64,000 bases of DNA, taken from NCBI GenBank assembly GCA_039566865.1, contig CM076951.1, positions 15,199,484-15,263,483 of the forward strand. Reading direction: 5' to 3'. Origin of the DNA: Aurelia coerulea (lineage: Eukaryota > Cnidaria > Scyphozoa > Semaeostomeae > Ulmaridae). The notes below the pieces were generated by a model. The model worked only from the letters and a program-made list of their open reading frames with translations, searched no databases and had not been told where the DNA came from. Below are positions 1 through 11,340 of this stretch, in pieces; the stretch's first letter is position 1; each line of letters opens with the position of its first letter. The position numbers and the translations under genes were made by a program.

Positions 1-532
1 ACTCTGCAAAAGAACGCTGGCAAGGTTGTAGTTCCTTTCGTTCATTTTCTGGGATGACTTTCCATAAATTGAAGGACCTCCACCTCACCTTCATCATCCT
101 CGTGTTTACTTGGTCAATCGAACCTCCCTTTGCAAAGAAAATGGGCATATCCGGTGTTGCAAAAATGGGAACATTGTTCCTAATTTTGATGTCTTTGCTG
201 CGTACGTTCTTTGTGTAGGCAAATGTGTCACATCCCCCTCCAACAAGACAAGAAATGTTTCCCAAGCAATGAGAGTTGGACTCCACCTGCAATCATTCAA
301 GAATATTACCTCACACTCATCAACGCCAACCCAAGCGAATGTGCCATGAGCTGGATTTAAAAAGGTATTAGGTACCTTGTACCAATACCTTTACCAATTT
401 CAGAGGATGCAAGAGAAATGATTTTCCACAATTAGCAGGGCCATGAACGAAAATGTTTCTAAACTTGCCACAACTGTATCTCAGAAGCACATAGACTGCC
501 GTGGCAAATGCAGATACCTTTTTTTTATATAT
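1..532. other. No gene recognised
   Basis: Short open frames exist on both strands but none has a recognisable motif, splice structure or codon pattern. I see no repeat boundaries here. Confidence 0.4.
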
Positions 533-1144
533 TCAAAATGCAGATACCTCAATGCCATTCTGACGCACAACTACAACAGCACATTTCATCAATTGCTCTC
601 CACACCCTTCTGCACAAGGACCTTCCAATATAGCCCAGAGTAACTGGAGTCGTGATTTTGACTGCCGTTCAAGCTGTACAGGAGCACCCTTCAACTCCTT
701 TGCCAACAGAAGAGCATTTTCGATACATTTGCTCCCTCTGTTGGCAATAAATTTTGTCAAAGCGACATTCCCTTCAACCTGGATCTTTGCTGCAAGGGAG
801 AGCACTTGCAAACGTGAAGTGAATTTCCGTTACTGGATTATTTGCAGCATATCGTAGTCTGACATCCTTTCTTCATGTTTGAGCTTTCTACACTTCTCAT
901 CATTCTTGCCCCTTTGGCGATTTGCAGCAATGGCCTTGTCTGTTCTCGGCAAGGCTGTCATCTCCGGATGGTCAACTGAAGTGACGAAGTCAGTGTCTTT
1001 TTTTACAACATAACTGTATGCAATGAAATAAGTGTTGCCTGAATCCTCTTCGTCATCATTAAAGTTGACATTTATGCTGTACCGATAGATAATCTCCCTA
1101 CGCACTCTCAACCAACGAGACTTGCCGAAAAGCTTCACAGCCAT
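533..1144 (-). pseudogene. Unrecognised coding remnant, two open segments
   Basis: Two neighbouring minus-strand open segments (1144-830, then 811-533) give plausible protein sequence: a charged first part beginning MAVKLFGKSRW and a second part containing FIANRGSKCIENALLLA. They lie in different frames and are separated by about 20 bases holding a stop, so either a small intron or a frameshift lies between them. I do not recognise the family. In this setting a transposon-derived gene fragment is the most likely explanation, but nothing in the sequence proves it. Confidence 0.3.
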
Positions 1145-1774
1145 ATGGTAATGAAAACCCCATTCTTATGCTGTTCAAGTGAAGTTACCCACATTGAAAT
1201 ACATATATTCCTTGCTGCAAAAAAACCACAACATCTGCAAAACTTTGATGACTTGGAAACTTGTCTAAGTCAGCTTGACTGTACGTGAGGAAGTAGATGG
1301 TGCACTGTGGTGAACTTGCTGCCATTTTGAAGTCAAACTGTTGAATTTTCAAATTTCCCGCTCTAATTCAAGTGCATAAATTCCTTTCCAAATAGAACAA
1401 TATGGAATACAATTTGTCGATTATGGAGATAATTGTAGAACAACATGTTTTTTTAACTCAAGGATACAACTGACAGCGGCTATAGATGTTGTAAACTCGT
1501 TTGAAAATTGAATTTCTTCTTTAAATGCGAGGAGTAGAAATTGTAAATTTAGGACGGCTGCAGGCCTACAAGTTTTCGGGTATTTTTTTGTTTTTATGCA
1601 CACGCACACTCGGTTTGAAGTAGAGGCCTCTTATTGTTTGCGCGCTTGATACATCGAGGCAAGGCAAAGGCAAAATGTCATACTTGTAAGGGCAGTGCTA
1701 GAATCACTACACAAGTCCTTCAGTGCTTTTCGAGAAAAATCGTGAAATTCTTTTTGGAGGGTCTGGAACACAGG
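1145..1774. other. Non-coding stretch
   Basis: AT-rich sequence with no supported gene. It ends at the poly(T) run that marks the 3' end of the neighbouring retrotransposon. Confidence 0.4.
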
Positions 1775-2068
1775 TTTTTTTTTTTTTTTTTATATTCAAT
1801 ATAAAGATTTACAAGAATGAGGTACTTAAGACTATACTTACAAACTACTTAACTACATAACAAGGATGATAACCCGGGAAGCAAGAACCCATGACTATCC
1901 CAGGGTCATTACACAGAGAACATTTAACTAAAGTTACACCTAAAATCTACATTTACAAAAACAGCTACATATAAACGATGGTTACTGATAAATACAAACA
2001 AACGGAAATAGGAACAAAAAGAAAAGGACTTTGTGGTTGTGTGGCGTGAAACAAAGTTTTGACTTATC

Positions 2069-5000
2069 TTAAACAAACCGACCTGTTTTGTGGATGAAAT
2101 CTAAAGTCAGTTCGAGTATACTTTTATTAACGTCATTAGAGAGGTCTTTATCACCATATAACAAAAGTTGTACAAGGACGTCGTTAGAAAGGCTATTGAT
2201 TTCTACAAATGGTCGTAATACTACCGAAACTCCAGCGAGAAGATCTCGTCGTTGAATAACAAATGAAGGGCAAAACAACAGAAAGTGCTCCGTGTCCTCT
2301 ATACCGTCATTCGTTGGGCACATTGGGTTTACGGTGTCCCTGAAATTGTGCTTGAATTTATGGAAATTTAGTTTGCTGAGACCGACTCTTATTTGGGAAA
2401 GAAACGATAGGCCTATTGGATTATGAATACCAAAGACAGATTTTTCAGAGGGGCGAATCATCGATAGAAGCTTTGTCTTAAAAACAGCAACAGACGGTGC
2501 AAGCCTGATTTCAGGATCAAGTTTATTCCACTCTGAGATGCAGTTTGGATAGAAGCTAGATTTAAATTTGTCTGTTCTTGCCCTTATTCGCCCAATAGCA
2601 TCCTGATTGCGAAGGTAGTAGTCCGACTGATGAAGTGGTGGGATTGGCTCCTTTGTATACAAGGGGGTAAGATTATTCAAAAACTTATAGAACAAAGTCA
2701 GGCGTCTACTCCACCTTCGGGAACTTAGCGATTCCCAGCCAAGCTCTGCGTACAGCTTTTCACGAGATGATCCCCTCCATGTTCCTGTTACAGCAAGAGC
2801 AGCAGAATACTGAACAGACTCTAGTTTTTCCATTAGATTTGGTAAAAGGATGTTCTGACTGAATTCACATACTTTCGATGGAATATGATAGATAACATCC
2901 CCATAGTCCAGGTGGGGTCGCACATAAAGCTTATATAATTCATTCAGGGTATGCCTGGGCAGATATTTGGAGAGATATTTTAGCAGGCCAATGCCCTTTC
3001 TCGTTTTTGAGATAGCAGATCTAATATGAGCTGAGAAAGTAAGCTTCGAGTCCAGGATAATACCTAGATGTTTATGTTCATCTACTTTCTTCACGGGTAT
3101 GTCATTAAAGAGGATAACGGGGTGATCTATTTCATGTCTTTTCTTTGAAAGTAGTAATTCGACAGCTTGTTTTTGGGGATCGGGATTAAATGACATCCTC
3201 CAATCATGGGCCCACTGACTTATCAACTCCAGGTCATGGTTCATATCCTCGGCAGCTGCATTAGATTCTTGAACAACCGTAAACAACGATGTATCATCGG
3301 CAAAAAGCTTAACATTACATTTCAAGTCAGCGGTAAGATCGTTGATATACACAAGAAAAAACAATGGTCCTAGTATAGAACCCTGGGGCACTCCTGCCAA
3401 AACATCTCCCCAATTAGAACACTGCCCGTTCAAAACTGTTCGCTGTTTTCGATCCTTAAGAAAATTTTGGATGACAGAAAGAAGTTGTCCTGAGACGCCA
3501 CATCGTTTTAATTTATAGATAAGCCCATCATGCCATACCCTGTCAAAAGCTTTAGAAATATCAAGATATACGGAACGAACATCAAGAGGAGGGTTACAGT
3601 CAAATGCTTTGAAGATTGTATGCGTTATGGAAAGTAATTGGTTGACTGTTGAGTCACCTGGACGAAAACCTGATTGATTGGGGTTAAGTAAATCACACGA
3701 GACCAGATGTGAGTATAAGGAATCATACATGAGTTTTTCGAGCATCTTCCCAAAAATTGGTAAAAGGGAAATAGGACGGTAGTTATTCTTCACATTTTTT
3801 TCATTTTTCTTATGAACCGGGACTACATTTGCACACTTCCATATTCCGGGAAATACACCTTGTCTCAGGCAGTTTACGAATATAATTTTTAGAGGAGTAA
3901 CTAATGAAACATCGCTTAGTTTTATCATTCTTATAGAAATTTCATCCCAGCCATGTGCTTTGTTAGGATTTAGTGATCTTATGATTTCCAGTATCTTTTC
4001 CTCAGAGATGACAAAATCACTTATTAAGATAGGATTTCCTGGGACTTCAGGTGGAATGTCGCTGCCTGTGTCTATTGTCGTACATTGGAGTATGAAGTAG
4101 TCATTAAATAGCTGAGCCTTTTCAGTAAAATCAGTTACAAATAGCCCATTCTCTAAGAGGGGTGGTATTATAGGAATCTTTGCCTTATTGAGAACGGTAT
4201 TGATTAAAGACCAGTAGGTTTTGCTAGAGGTCCCAGGATTTGCTAAAGTTTGCCCTGTCTTACGGAGGTAATTTTGTTTGGCATCCTCAATCATTTTTGC
4301 ACCTTCCGCGATCATACCTTTTATCCCCTCAAGCTTGTCCTCTGGTTGGCCGTTCTTCACAAAGTTTTTATAAGCATGATTCTTTTTCCGAAGAAATTTT
4401 TTGACAGATTGTGTTATCCAGGGTGCTTGGCGAGGTTTAATCGTTTTAACTTGGTTGGGAATGAAATTAGAATAAATGTTCAAAAGGACTTCGTTTAGTA
4501 GTTTCACCTGCTCATTAGGGCATATAATTTTGTCAAGATTCTCGCGCCAGCTAAACATTTCGATGCTTTTCATGATGGCAACAAAATCTGCTTTATCATA
4601 ATGCCAGATCCTGCGGGTATAAGGAGGTAGTGCTACATTTGAAACAGAAAGTTTTCCATAAATAATTTGATGGTGGCACTGCTCATGTAATGACGGATGA
4701 ACACCAGACTCGATAAAGAGGTTTGGTTGATCAGTGAAAATTAGATCAATGCAAGATTTGGAATCTCCTATTAAGTGAGTTGGTTCAGAAATCAGCTGAT
4801 GAAGACCAATGTCAGCTGTTATTGGCTCAAATAGCTTTCCCTCGTTATTTTCGATATCATTTTCCCACCACTGGGTTGATCTACAGTTGAAATCACCAGT
4901 AATGATAATGGAAAACGGATTTTCAGCATGCATTTTGGATAGCATCAGCTCAAAATTAATTGTGAAGTTATCAAATTCACTCTGGTCTTGACTTGGACTT

Positions 5001-5815
5001 CTATAGATTACGGCGAAAAAGTACTTTTTCCTGTTTAGTTGGATCTCATACACAATACACTCGGGGAGGGTCACCAGGTCAGAACGGCTTTTTGAGGGAA
5101 GGGAATCTTTGATATATAACCCAACACCACCTCTTTTCACATTTTGTGAATGGTTGCTTTTGATAAAGGTGTAGCCATTTAGTGCCAGTTTATCTTCGTC
5201 TACGGTGCTATCAAGGTGAGTTTCTACTATCCCAATCAAGTCATAGTTATACACCGAGTTGTATGCCTCGATGAGGGAAACTCTTAAAAAGTCATACGCA
5301 GCAATGCTATTTAAATTCCAAGTACAAAAATCAAGTGTCTCGGGGCCGGGGTTTGTCTCTACATCACCACTAAGCAGAATTGTACTGAAAACCAGCCATT
5401 GCATATGAAGTGTATTGCACATTAAGCACCCAATATAAAAATAGGTATACAGAAAAAGACACTGCTTGGCTGCTAAAAATTTATACCGTACAAGACAAAT
5501 GATACCGAGCGGGATTCGCTTGAAAAGCTCAAAAGTCGTATAAATTACTATCTTCGCGAAATGATGCAACCGGGCGAACAAAGGCAGGAAACATAACCGT
5601 ATTGCCAAAAAATGCACTGCAAAAAATTGTATTGTTAGTGCTACGGGTAGAGCAACAATTGAGATTGCAATAAAACAACAACAAAACCAACAAAGTTTTA
5701 AGAGTTGAAAAAGAATTGAAAATGGCTTAACAGTTTTGCTCAGGGGTAATAATTGTTGAACGGAAGCACGGAAACACCCTATTGTTGCCCGCCATTGATT
5801 AATTTCAACCGGCAT
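2069..5815 (-). CDS. Endonuclease-reverse transcriptase (ORF2) with N-terminal 2A-like peptide
   Basis: Uninterrupted frame of 1248 codons. Residues 1-150 are strongly hydrophobic with several potential membrane or signal segments, and end in LLSGDVETNPGP at residues 147-158. This matches the 2A ribosome-skipping consensus D(V/I)ExNPGP. The apurinic-type endonuclease follows at once (about 160-385) with WNLNS, VETHLD, the GDFN motif near residue 305, and a terminal SLHEQCHH histidine region. The reverse transcriptase (about 640-890) shows LDISKAFD near 752, GVPQGSILGP near 808 and the catalytic FADD near 836. The tail carries a C/H-rich DTEHFLLFCPSF segment near 1175. The ORF is intact, so the copy may be young. 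2A peptides are known in APE-type non-LTR elements of several invertebrates. That skipping at G157/P158 frees the enzyme from a membrane-targeted leader is inferred from position. Confidence 0.93.
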   Translation of the reverse strand: MPVEINQWRATIGCFRASVQQLLPLSKTVKPFSILFQLLKLCWFCCCFIAISIVALPVALTIQFFAVHFLAIRLCFLPLFARLHHFAKIVIYTTFELFKRIPLGIICLVRYKFLAAKQCLFLYTYFYIGCLMCNTLHMQWLVFSTILLSGDVETNPGPETLDFCTWNLNSIAAYDFLRVSLIEAYNSVYNYDLIGIVETHLDSTVDEDKLALNGYTFIKSNHSQNVKRGGVGLYIKDSLPSKSRSDLVTLPECIVYEIQLNRKKYFFAVIYRSPSQDQSEFDNFTINFELMLSKMHAENPFSIIITGDFNCRSTQWWENDIENNEGKLFEPITADIGLHQLISEPTHLIGDSKSCIDLIFTDQPNLFIESGVHPSLHEQCHHQIIYGKLSVSNVALPPYTRRIWHYDKADFVAIMKSIEMFSWRENLDKIICPNEQVKLLNEVLLNIYSNFIPNQVKTIKPRQAPWITQSVKKFLRKKNHAYKNFVKNGQPEDKLEGIKGMIAEGAKMIEDAKQNYLRKTGQTLANPGTSSKTYWSLINTVLNKAKIPIIPPLLENGLFVTDFTEKAQLFNDYFILQCTTIDTGSDIPPEVPGNPILISDFVISEEKILEIIRSLNPNKAHGWDEISIRMIKLSDVSLVTPLKIIFVNCLRQGVFPGIWKCANVVPVHKKNEKNVKNNYRPISLLPIFGKMLEKLMYDSLYSHLVSCDLLNPNQSGFRPGDSTVNQLLSITHTIFKAFDCNPPLDVRSVYLDISKAFDRVWHDGLIYKLKRCGVSGQLLSVIQNFLKDRKQRTVLNGQCSNWGDVLAGVPQGSILGPLFFLVYINDLTADLKCNVKLFADDTSLFTVVQESNAAAEDMNHDLELISQWAHDWRMSFNPDPQKQAVELLLSKKRHEIDHPVILFNDIPVKKVDEHKHLGIILDSKLTFSAHIRSAISKTRKGIGLLKYLSKYLPRHTLNELYKLYVRPHLDYGDVIYHIPSKVCEFSQNILLPNLMEKLESVQYSAALAVTGTWRGSSREKLYAELGWESLSSRRWSRRLTLFYKFLNNLTPLYTKEPIPPLHQSDYYLRNQDAIGRIRARTDKFKSSFYPNCISEWNKLDPEIRLAPSVAVFKTKLLSMIRPSEKSVFGIHNPIGLSFLSQIRVGLSKLNFHKFKHNFRDTVNPMCPTNDGIEDTEHFLLFCPSFVIQRRDLLAGVSVVLRPFVEINSLSNDVLVQLLLYGDKDLSNDVNKSILELTLDFIHKTGRFV

Positions 5816-6568
5816 CGTCGTAAAGATATCTTCCCGCTGGTCCTAGGGGACAAACAGCCACAATGCAACCACAATTGACACATTCTACCGAAAAAAACAA
5901 AAATTGAAAACGAAATGACAGCTTAAAGTTACGTAAACAAAACACTCCACAAAAACTACATGATTTAAATACTACTTGGGAATGATAAAGAAAATACAAT
6001 ACAACTAAGGGAAACAACATTTTGCTAGCTTAGTGATAAGACAAAGAGCGCTTTTTGTGGGTCTATTATTTTACGGGTAAACAACTTCTTGCGTTTGACA
6101 AAGTAAGTGGAATAGACAGATCCAGCTAACGCGGCCCACACCCACCCAAGAACAAGCGATCATACACCTGGGAAAACCGTCTCTCTCACTGTTGACACAG
6201 TTTCACGCATCACAATTTTCGTGGTGCGTGCGAGGTTCCGAAGATTTATGGAGAGACAGTTTCCCCAAGAAACAACCACGTGACCCGAGACAGGTGCAAA
6301 CAACACCAGCCGACCCCGCCCACCTCTAGGTAAATACTGCGGCGTTTCGAAAACGAATTTCTTACCCTATGATAACGATAGAAAAAAATGCTTGGGAAGG
6401 GACCATATGTTTTGCTATTGCCTGTAATACTTGCGGGAGATTTCGATGTGAAGGGACTAACTACTTAAACTAAACTAAATACTTCCAAAGCACTCCCAAA
6501 AACCCCGCAAACCAAGATCGCTCCCGGCCACAAAACCACCATCTCACTACACACACTGCATTGCAGTA

Positions 6569-6730
6569 CACGTTTTGTTTTTGTTTTTTATAAGAAACTG
6601 GTTTATAAGAAACTAGTAACTAAGATGGCCAAAATTTCGAGAAACATATCTGTAGAAATGTTAGAGACCACTATGGTCTGATCCAAGTTTCTTATAAAAA
6701 AAAAAAAAAAAAAAAAAAAAAGAAAACGTG
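6569..6730. mobile_element. TA-flanked MITE with T-tract terminal inverted repeats
   Basis: A 162-bp unit bounded by TA at 6567-6568 and 6731-6732. Both ends read inward as CACGTTTT, then a T-rich tract, then TATAAGAAACT. The right arm has a longer homopolymer. TA target duplications and small size fit a Tc1/mariner-type MITE. It lies in the spacer of the non-LTR element. Confidence 0.65.
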
Positions 6731-6941
6731 TATCTCATAGCAAAAGTACAATATAAATAAAAATAATAAATAGTCTATATAATACGTTAGCTTTGTGATA
6801 ATTGAGACGGCAGCCCAAAGCCAAGAACAACCCCGGCCCACAGAGCCTCTAGGAGCACTTCAAGGTATATAGCAGGGACTATCAAATCAACAACAAAGTT
6901 CAGGTTCTAAAATAAACAGGAAAAACACAAGCATACTGTAT

Positions 6942-7688
6942 CTATAACAGGTCCAACAACTCTTCCTCAGTGTTGAAAAATCTGAACTGGCCTGATGTCA
7001 TCTTCAGTGCCAAACGACAATTGACATCTGCAAATGCAAAGTCTACATGACTGTTCTTTTTGCTCAGTTCAATGGCCAATGAAAGCAGCTTCAACCGTTG
7101 TACCGTTAAATCCATCCTAATTCTCACAAGACTGTTTTCATCAAGCTTCTTCCTGCCTCGGTAAAAGGCACATCTACTTTTCCAGGACTTGAACTTAACA
7201 ATAACTGCCTGTTGATCTACACCTTCAACACGTTTCTTTGACCCAATACGATGGGCGCGATCGATTTCACTGTCGGGGATGTTTACCTCCATTTTCTTAC
7301 ACAAATCCATTACTTTCTCCACGCAGTCATTCGACGACTCATTTTTGTTGGCATTATTGGGTACTGGAATCCCATATATTCGTAGGCAAGACCGGCGGCT
7401 GTACTGCTCTGCTTTCTCGACTTCCATTTCCAGTTTTTCCATGTGTGCTTCGTACACCGAAAGTTTATTCTCCAGAGAGGCAATCCTGTCTTCAAATGGT
7501 TTCATCGCAAGCTCAATTTTTTCATCGATAACAGCTTCCAATTTCTGTTCGAGAGTCGAGACCAGTTTATCCATATCATCCTTTGTCGCAAGGTGCTGGA
7601 CAGCATTCTCAATTATCCCTTTTATTGCTGTCTCATCAAGGGCTCGAGCTGGAACTGATCTCGTTCCGCCATGCTCATCCATGCTCAT
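6942..7688 (-). CDS. Non-LTR ORF1 protein, coiled coil plus RRM-like domain
   Basis: 248 codons. Residues of about 45-95 form a charged heptad-rich coiled coil (MDKLVSTLEQKLEAVIDEK onward). YSRRSCLRIYGIP near residue 100 then opens an RRM-like nucleic-acid-binding fold typical of L1-type ORF1 proteins, and a basic C-terminal domain follows. Such proteins trimerise and coat the retrotransposon RNA. It lies upstream of ORF2 on the same strand and is therefore assigned to the same element. The roughly 1.1-kb spacer leaves open that it belongs to another, truncated copy. Confidence 0.75.
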   Translation of the reverse strand: MSMDEHGGTRSVPARALDETAIKGIIENAVQHLATKDDMDKLVSTLEQKLEAVIDEKIELAMKPFEDRIASLENKLSVYEAHMEKLEMEVEKAEQYSRRSCLRIYGIPVPNNANKNESSNDCVEKVMDLCKKMEVNIPDSEIDRAHRIGSKKRVEGVDQQAVIVKFKSWKSRCAFYRGRKKLDENSLVRIRMDLTVQRLKLLSLAIELSKKNSHVDFAFADVNCRLALKMTSGQFRFFNTEEELLDLL

Positions 7689-7715
7689 TTCACACGTGCG
7701 CCTAGCCGTTAGTTA

Positions 7716-9203
7716 GGCCAACGAGGCTTCGAAACAAAAACACCTATTTATTTTATACTTCTATAAAGACTGCTTTCTACCACTGTACATCAAACTTGAA
7801 TTTATTTGCCCATTTCAGCGCTGAGCCTAATTTCAGGGCATCGCCATCTCGTCTTGACAAAGCTAACGGGGTTTGCTTGGAGCTCCAAGATGACACGTCC
7901 GTTCACGTCGAGAGTCAGCATCAGAATGCACTCTTCACAAACTGTGCAAATGTGCAAACTTCACAAACAGATTTTGATTGCCCCTGAAATTGTAGGTGTA
8001 GGTTCTTGAGGATACTGTCCAAAAACATCATGAATTTTGTCAAATTTGCTCATGTTGGTCAACATTTTTTCTGGTGAACCTTGACCTATTCCAAAACATC
8101 TTTTTCCTACCAATATAATTTGATTGAAAATAAAACCACCATTCTGCACCGATACACACACAAATAAAATCAGAAAAATTCAGTGAAAGCAACTTGAAAA
8201 CACCTCTCAGAATTAAGATACAGTTATCTAGCTAAATATATCGTGCAATAATACTGTGTACTGCTAAAAATGAGGCTAAAAATGTTCATGAAATGTTCTT
8301 TCTTTCAAACCTCTCAGTGATGTAGGAACCACGAGGCTCTGGAGGCACATGCCACCCATTCCTGAGATTTTGCAATAAACAAAAGAGTGCCTTTTCACTT
8401 TAGAAAGTGTCTCTTTAGCTTGATTAAAAACTCCCTTGATGTGCTGTGCCCCCCCCCCAACCTATTTCAAGATGCATCCTACAGCCCTGAAATCTCTTAA
8501 TTGCAACTGTTAACATCTGCTGTATAGTCCAGTGCCGTTTTTACATCTCTATGCCATCAACATATAAAAGCTAGCCAAGTTGGATGGGTCAAGGATATGC
8601 AAGCAAAATATGACTGTATACTGTATGTTGCATCCATTGAAGGTGCATGTATCTGCAAGACAAAAGAATAGGTCATTTTGCAAACAATTGTCACCCTTTT
8701 CACATTAATACCTATTCAGGGATGCCCAAGGTTAGTTGGACAAGGCAAAACAATATAAAATAACATAGTCAGGTCATTTCTTAGATGGCAGCAAGGGCAG
8801 TCACCCCTATGCCCACTTTACAGCATTCCTGACCCCCTTCATATAAATTGACTTAAAACTAAAATCACACATTGCTCTCAGTAATGCATCAAACAATTTG
8901 CACATGTTTTGCATCAAAAAGGCATGTGGGTCAATTTCTGACTGTTAATTTGAGGATTCGTTACTTCTTGCATTCTGCCTAAAATGACGTAAATTGTTGG
9001 ACCATATTGTAAAATCTTATCGCATCAAGTACAAAAATCCCCTTGTACAGTGTTGATGTATCAGGTACTGAAGTATCTGCTTCTTATGACACATGACATA
9101 CATCACTTGCCCCGTATGTGATTGTTTAAGGACAAAGGTTTTCCTTGCCTAAATCGTTGTCGATGTAAACAAAACCTTCCCCTAAAGAAATGAATATTGA
9201 TGT
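7716..9203. other. Non-coding stretch
   Basis: About 1.5 kb with no convincing open frame, no splice-compatible exon and no clear terminal repeats. Confidence 0.4.
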
Positions 9204-9207
9204 TTAA

Positions 9208-9754
9208 CCCTATCTGACCTGGGTGTTTGGAAACACTCAATGCCTGGGGGGCCGATTCCACCCCCCCCCCCTGTTTATCTCTGTTGTCATCAGGGATATG
9301 GCAGCCAAACTTGTCACAAAGGTAGTTCATTATATAAACAATGACAATTTGAAGTTATAATCCCATTAGCGATGTTGTTGTTGTTGCTAGAGCATGATAA
9401 TCATTATGATGTCATATGACGTCATATAAATGAAAGCTTGCTAAAAGGTGTTGAAACTTTATTTTTCATAAAGAAATGAAAGATATAGATCAAAATATAT
9501 ATAAAGTCTTAATTTAGACTTAATTGGACCAATTAAACATGATTAAGAGAGATACAAAGTATGTTTTTCACAGAGTGGAGTATGACAAATTGGTAACCAT
9601 GGAGACAAGGCTAAAAATAGGATGTCCAAATTGTTGTAATTTTATTGCTCTATGATACAAAGTTAAACTTACGAAGTATCAGAGGCCTGCTGCATGTGTG
9701 GAAAACGGTGTAAACAAAAATGTACTAGGGCCCCCCTTTCCAAGTCAGATAGGG
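9208..9754. mobile_element. TTAA-flanked miniature element
   Basis: The ends are inverted copies, CCCTATCTGAC at left and GTCAGATAGGG at right, each bordered outside by TTAA (9204-9207 and 9755-9758). TTAA duplications are known for piggyBac and Kolobok superfamilies, and TTAACCCTA resembles piggyBac ends. The 547-bp interior is non-coding and contains homopolymeric G and C runs. Confidence 0.6.
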
Positions 9755-10479
9755 TTAACACAAACAACAGTGCATATATCGACACTAGCACACTGTTACT
9801 GAAGACATTGCAAGTGCACGGGCAAAGTTTGGTGATGTGGCACGGTGCCGATTTGGAGAAATAAACACCTCAAAATTGGCAATTTCAGATGACGACTGTA
9901 GAACCATTTTAGACTGCAGTTTGATAAATAACATTTTACTTGCCTTCCCGACCTCTCACGGATTTGAGCTTCTGGATATCAATTGTCCATAGGTAGTTTT
10001 ATCAGCATAAACAAATGCCAGATTCCAGCTTGAGTATTTCAATGCAAACAAAATATAGATAAATGCTTCCTTCTGCTACTTACCTAACATGGTTCTAGAG
10101 TAGTGTCCAAAAAACCTAGAATAACGTCGCAACGCAAAAAACAGTGAATAACCCACCTGATAGGTCATGTTCCTGACATCCTTGGCAAGGACTCCTGTAA
10201 AGTTCTTGATGTGGCACGGTGTAGTTTTGGAGAAATATCCTCTTTCATCAACAGGAATCTGCGTATGAATTAGGACATTTTTCATGGCCACAAGAAGTAC
10301 CCTTAACAAAGACGAATTTTGTTGCAGGACCTTAAGATTTTTTTTATTTTTTTCTTATTAGGTTTTATCGAATATGTAAAATTACTTAAGTTTCGTTCAG
10401 TTTATTTCAGTTTTTAGTATCTCAGATCCACATCGGCTCTCTTGAGCTGCCTTAGCATGACCTGAGTCAACAAATCAAA

Positions 10480-11340
10480 ATATGTATGTATGTATGTATG
10501 TAGAGGGGGGGGGGCATAAAGTGCCCTCCCTGATTTTTCTCAGAATCATAAGTGCTAGAGACTTGAAACTTGGCACAATTAACAAACACAATAAGGCAAA
10601 CAAGATGATGTGATTTGTTTTTGTTTATGTCAAGTGATTAAGTGCTAACATCACCAAATGCTGCTAATTTGGGTGTAAAACCACATGTATTTTGTCGCGT
10701 TGTATCTCCAAATTGATAAAATATATCGATGTGATATTTGAAACATAGGATGATTATATCCTTGTAATTCTTATTTTGAAATTTTTGCTTTGTAACACTA
10801 ATATTTTTGCTGATGTCAGCATTTATTTATTTTGTACGAAAAAAAGAGCCATTTTTGTCTAAAATTGATTTTAAATTGCTTTTGAAAATAGCAAAAAGTG
10901 CTAAATATACATAAAAAGACCTACTGCATCATATAATTGCACTCATTTTTCTAAAAATGAAGCATAACATGGTTTTTCGTCAGTAAGCATGCGCAACAAC
11001 CAATTATTGATGACGTCATTAAAAATCAATAAACTATATATCAAATGAAAGCTTGTTTCAAGACGAGTTCAACAATGTTTGTTTCATTGTCATAGAGCCA
11101 GTGGTTCCAAAGCTATGACTTAAAAGGTATTTATTTTGCGGAGCACTCAATTTAAAAGCATGTGTTGACCCCCGGAATCAGTGTCAAATTTTTGAAATTG
11201 ACATGAAAAGATGTCTCATAGGTAGAAACTAAAAGTCACAAGAAAGCTAGACTATTTCAGAGATACTCAACGAGCTGTGTGGAAAAGTTTACTTGGGGGG
11301 GCACTTTGTTCCCCCCCCCCCCTAGTCTGGATAGGGTTAA
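10480..11340. repeat. Possible related TTAA element with a degraded left end
   Basis: The right edge reads CTAGTCTGGATAGGGTTAA at 11322-11340, resembling the end of the TTAA element at 9.2-9.75 kb. The left edge would be near the ATGT microsatellite and G run at 10478-10512, where AGTGCCCTCCC loosely mirrors the right-end GGGGGGCACTTTG. The interior is non-coding. The left boundary is a guess. Confidence 0.35.

Larger units (their letters stand above)
1775..7715 (-). mobile_element. APE-type non-LTR retrotransposon, probably near full length
   Basis: Read on the minus strand, the order is ORF1 (7688-6942), a spacer of about 1.1 kb, ORF2 (5815-2069), a 3' UTR of about 280 bp, and a poly(A) tail seen as 17 T at 1775-1791. 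An endonuclease/reverse transcriptase ORF following an RRM-type ORF1 fits the CR1/L2/Jockey-like group. The spacer is long and holds a 162-bp MITE, so linkage of ORF1 to ORF2 as one element is likely but not proven. I did not find a convincing target-site duplication, and the 5' end is uncertain. Confidence 0.6.

Noticed and set aside
5805..6020. Small separate gene overlapping the start of ORF2
   Set aside because: It has no recognisable motif and consists of hydrophobic low-information sequence. It is probably 5' leader.
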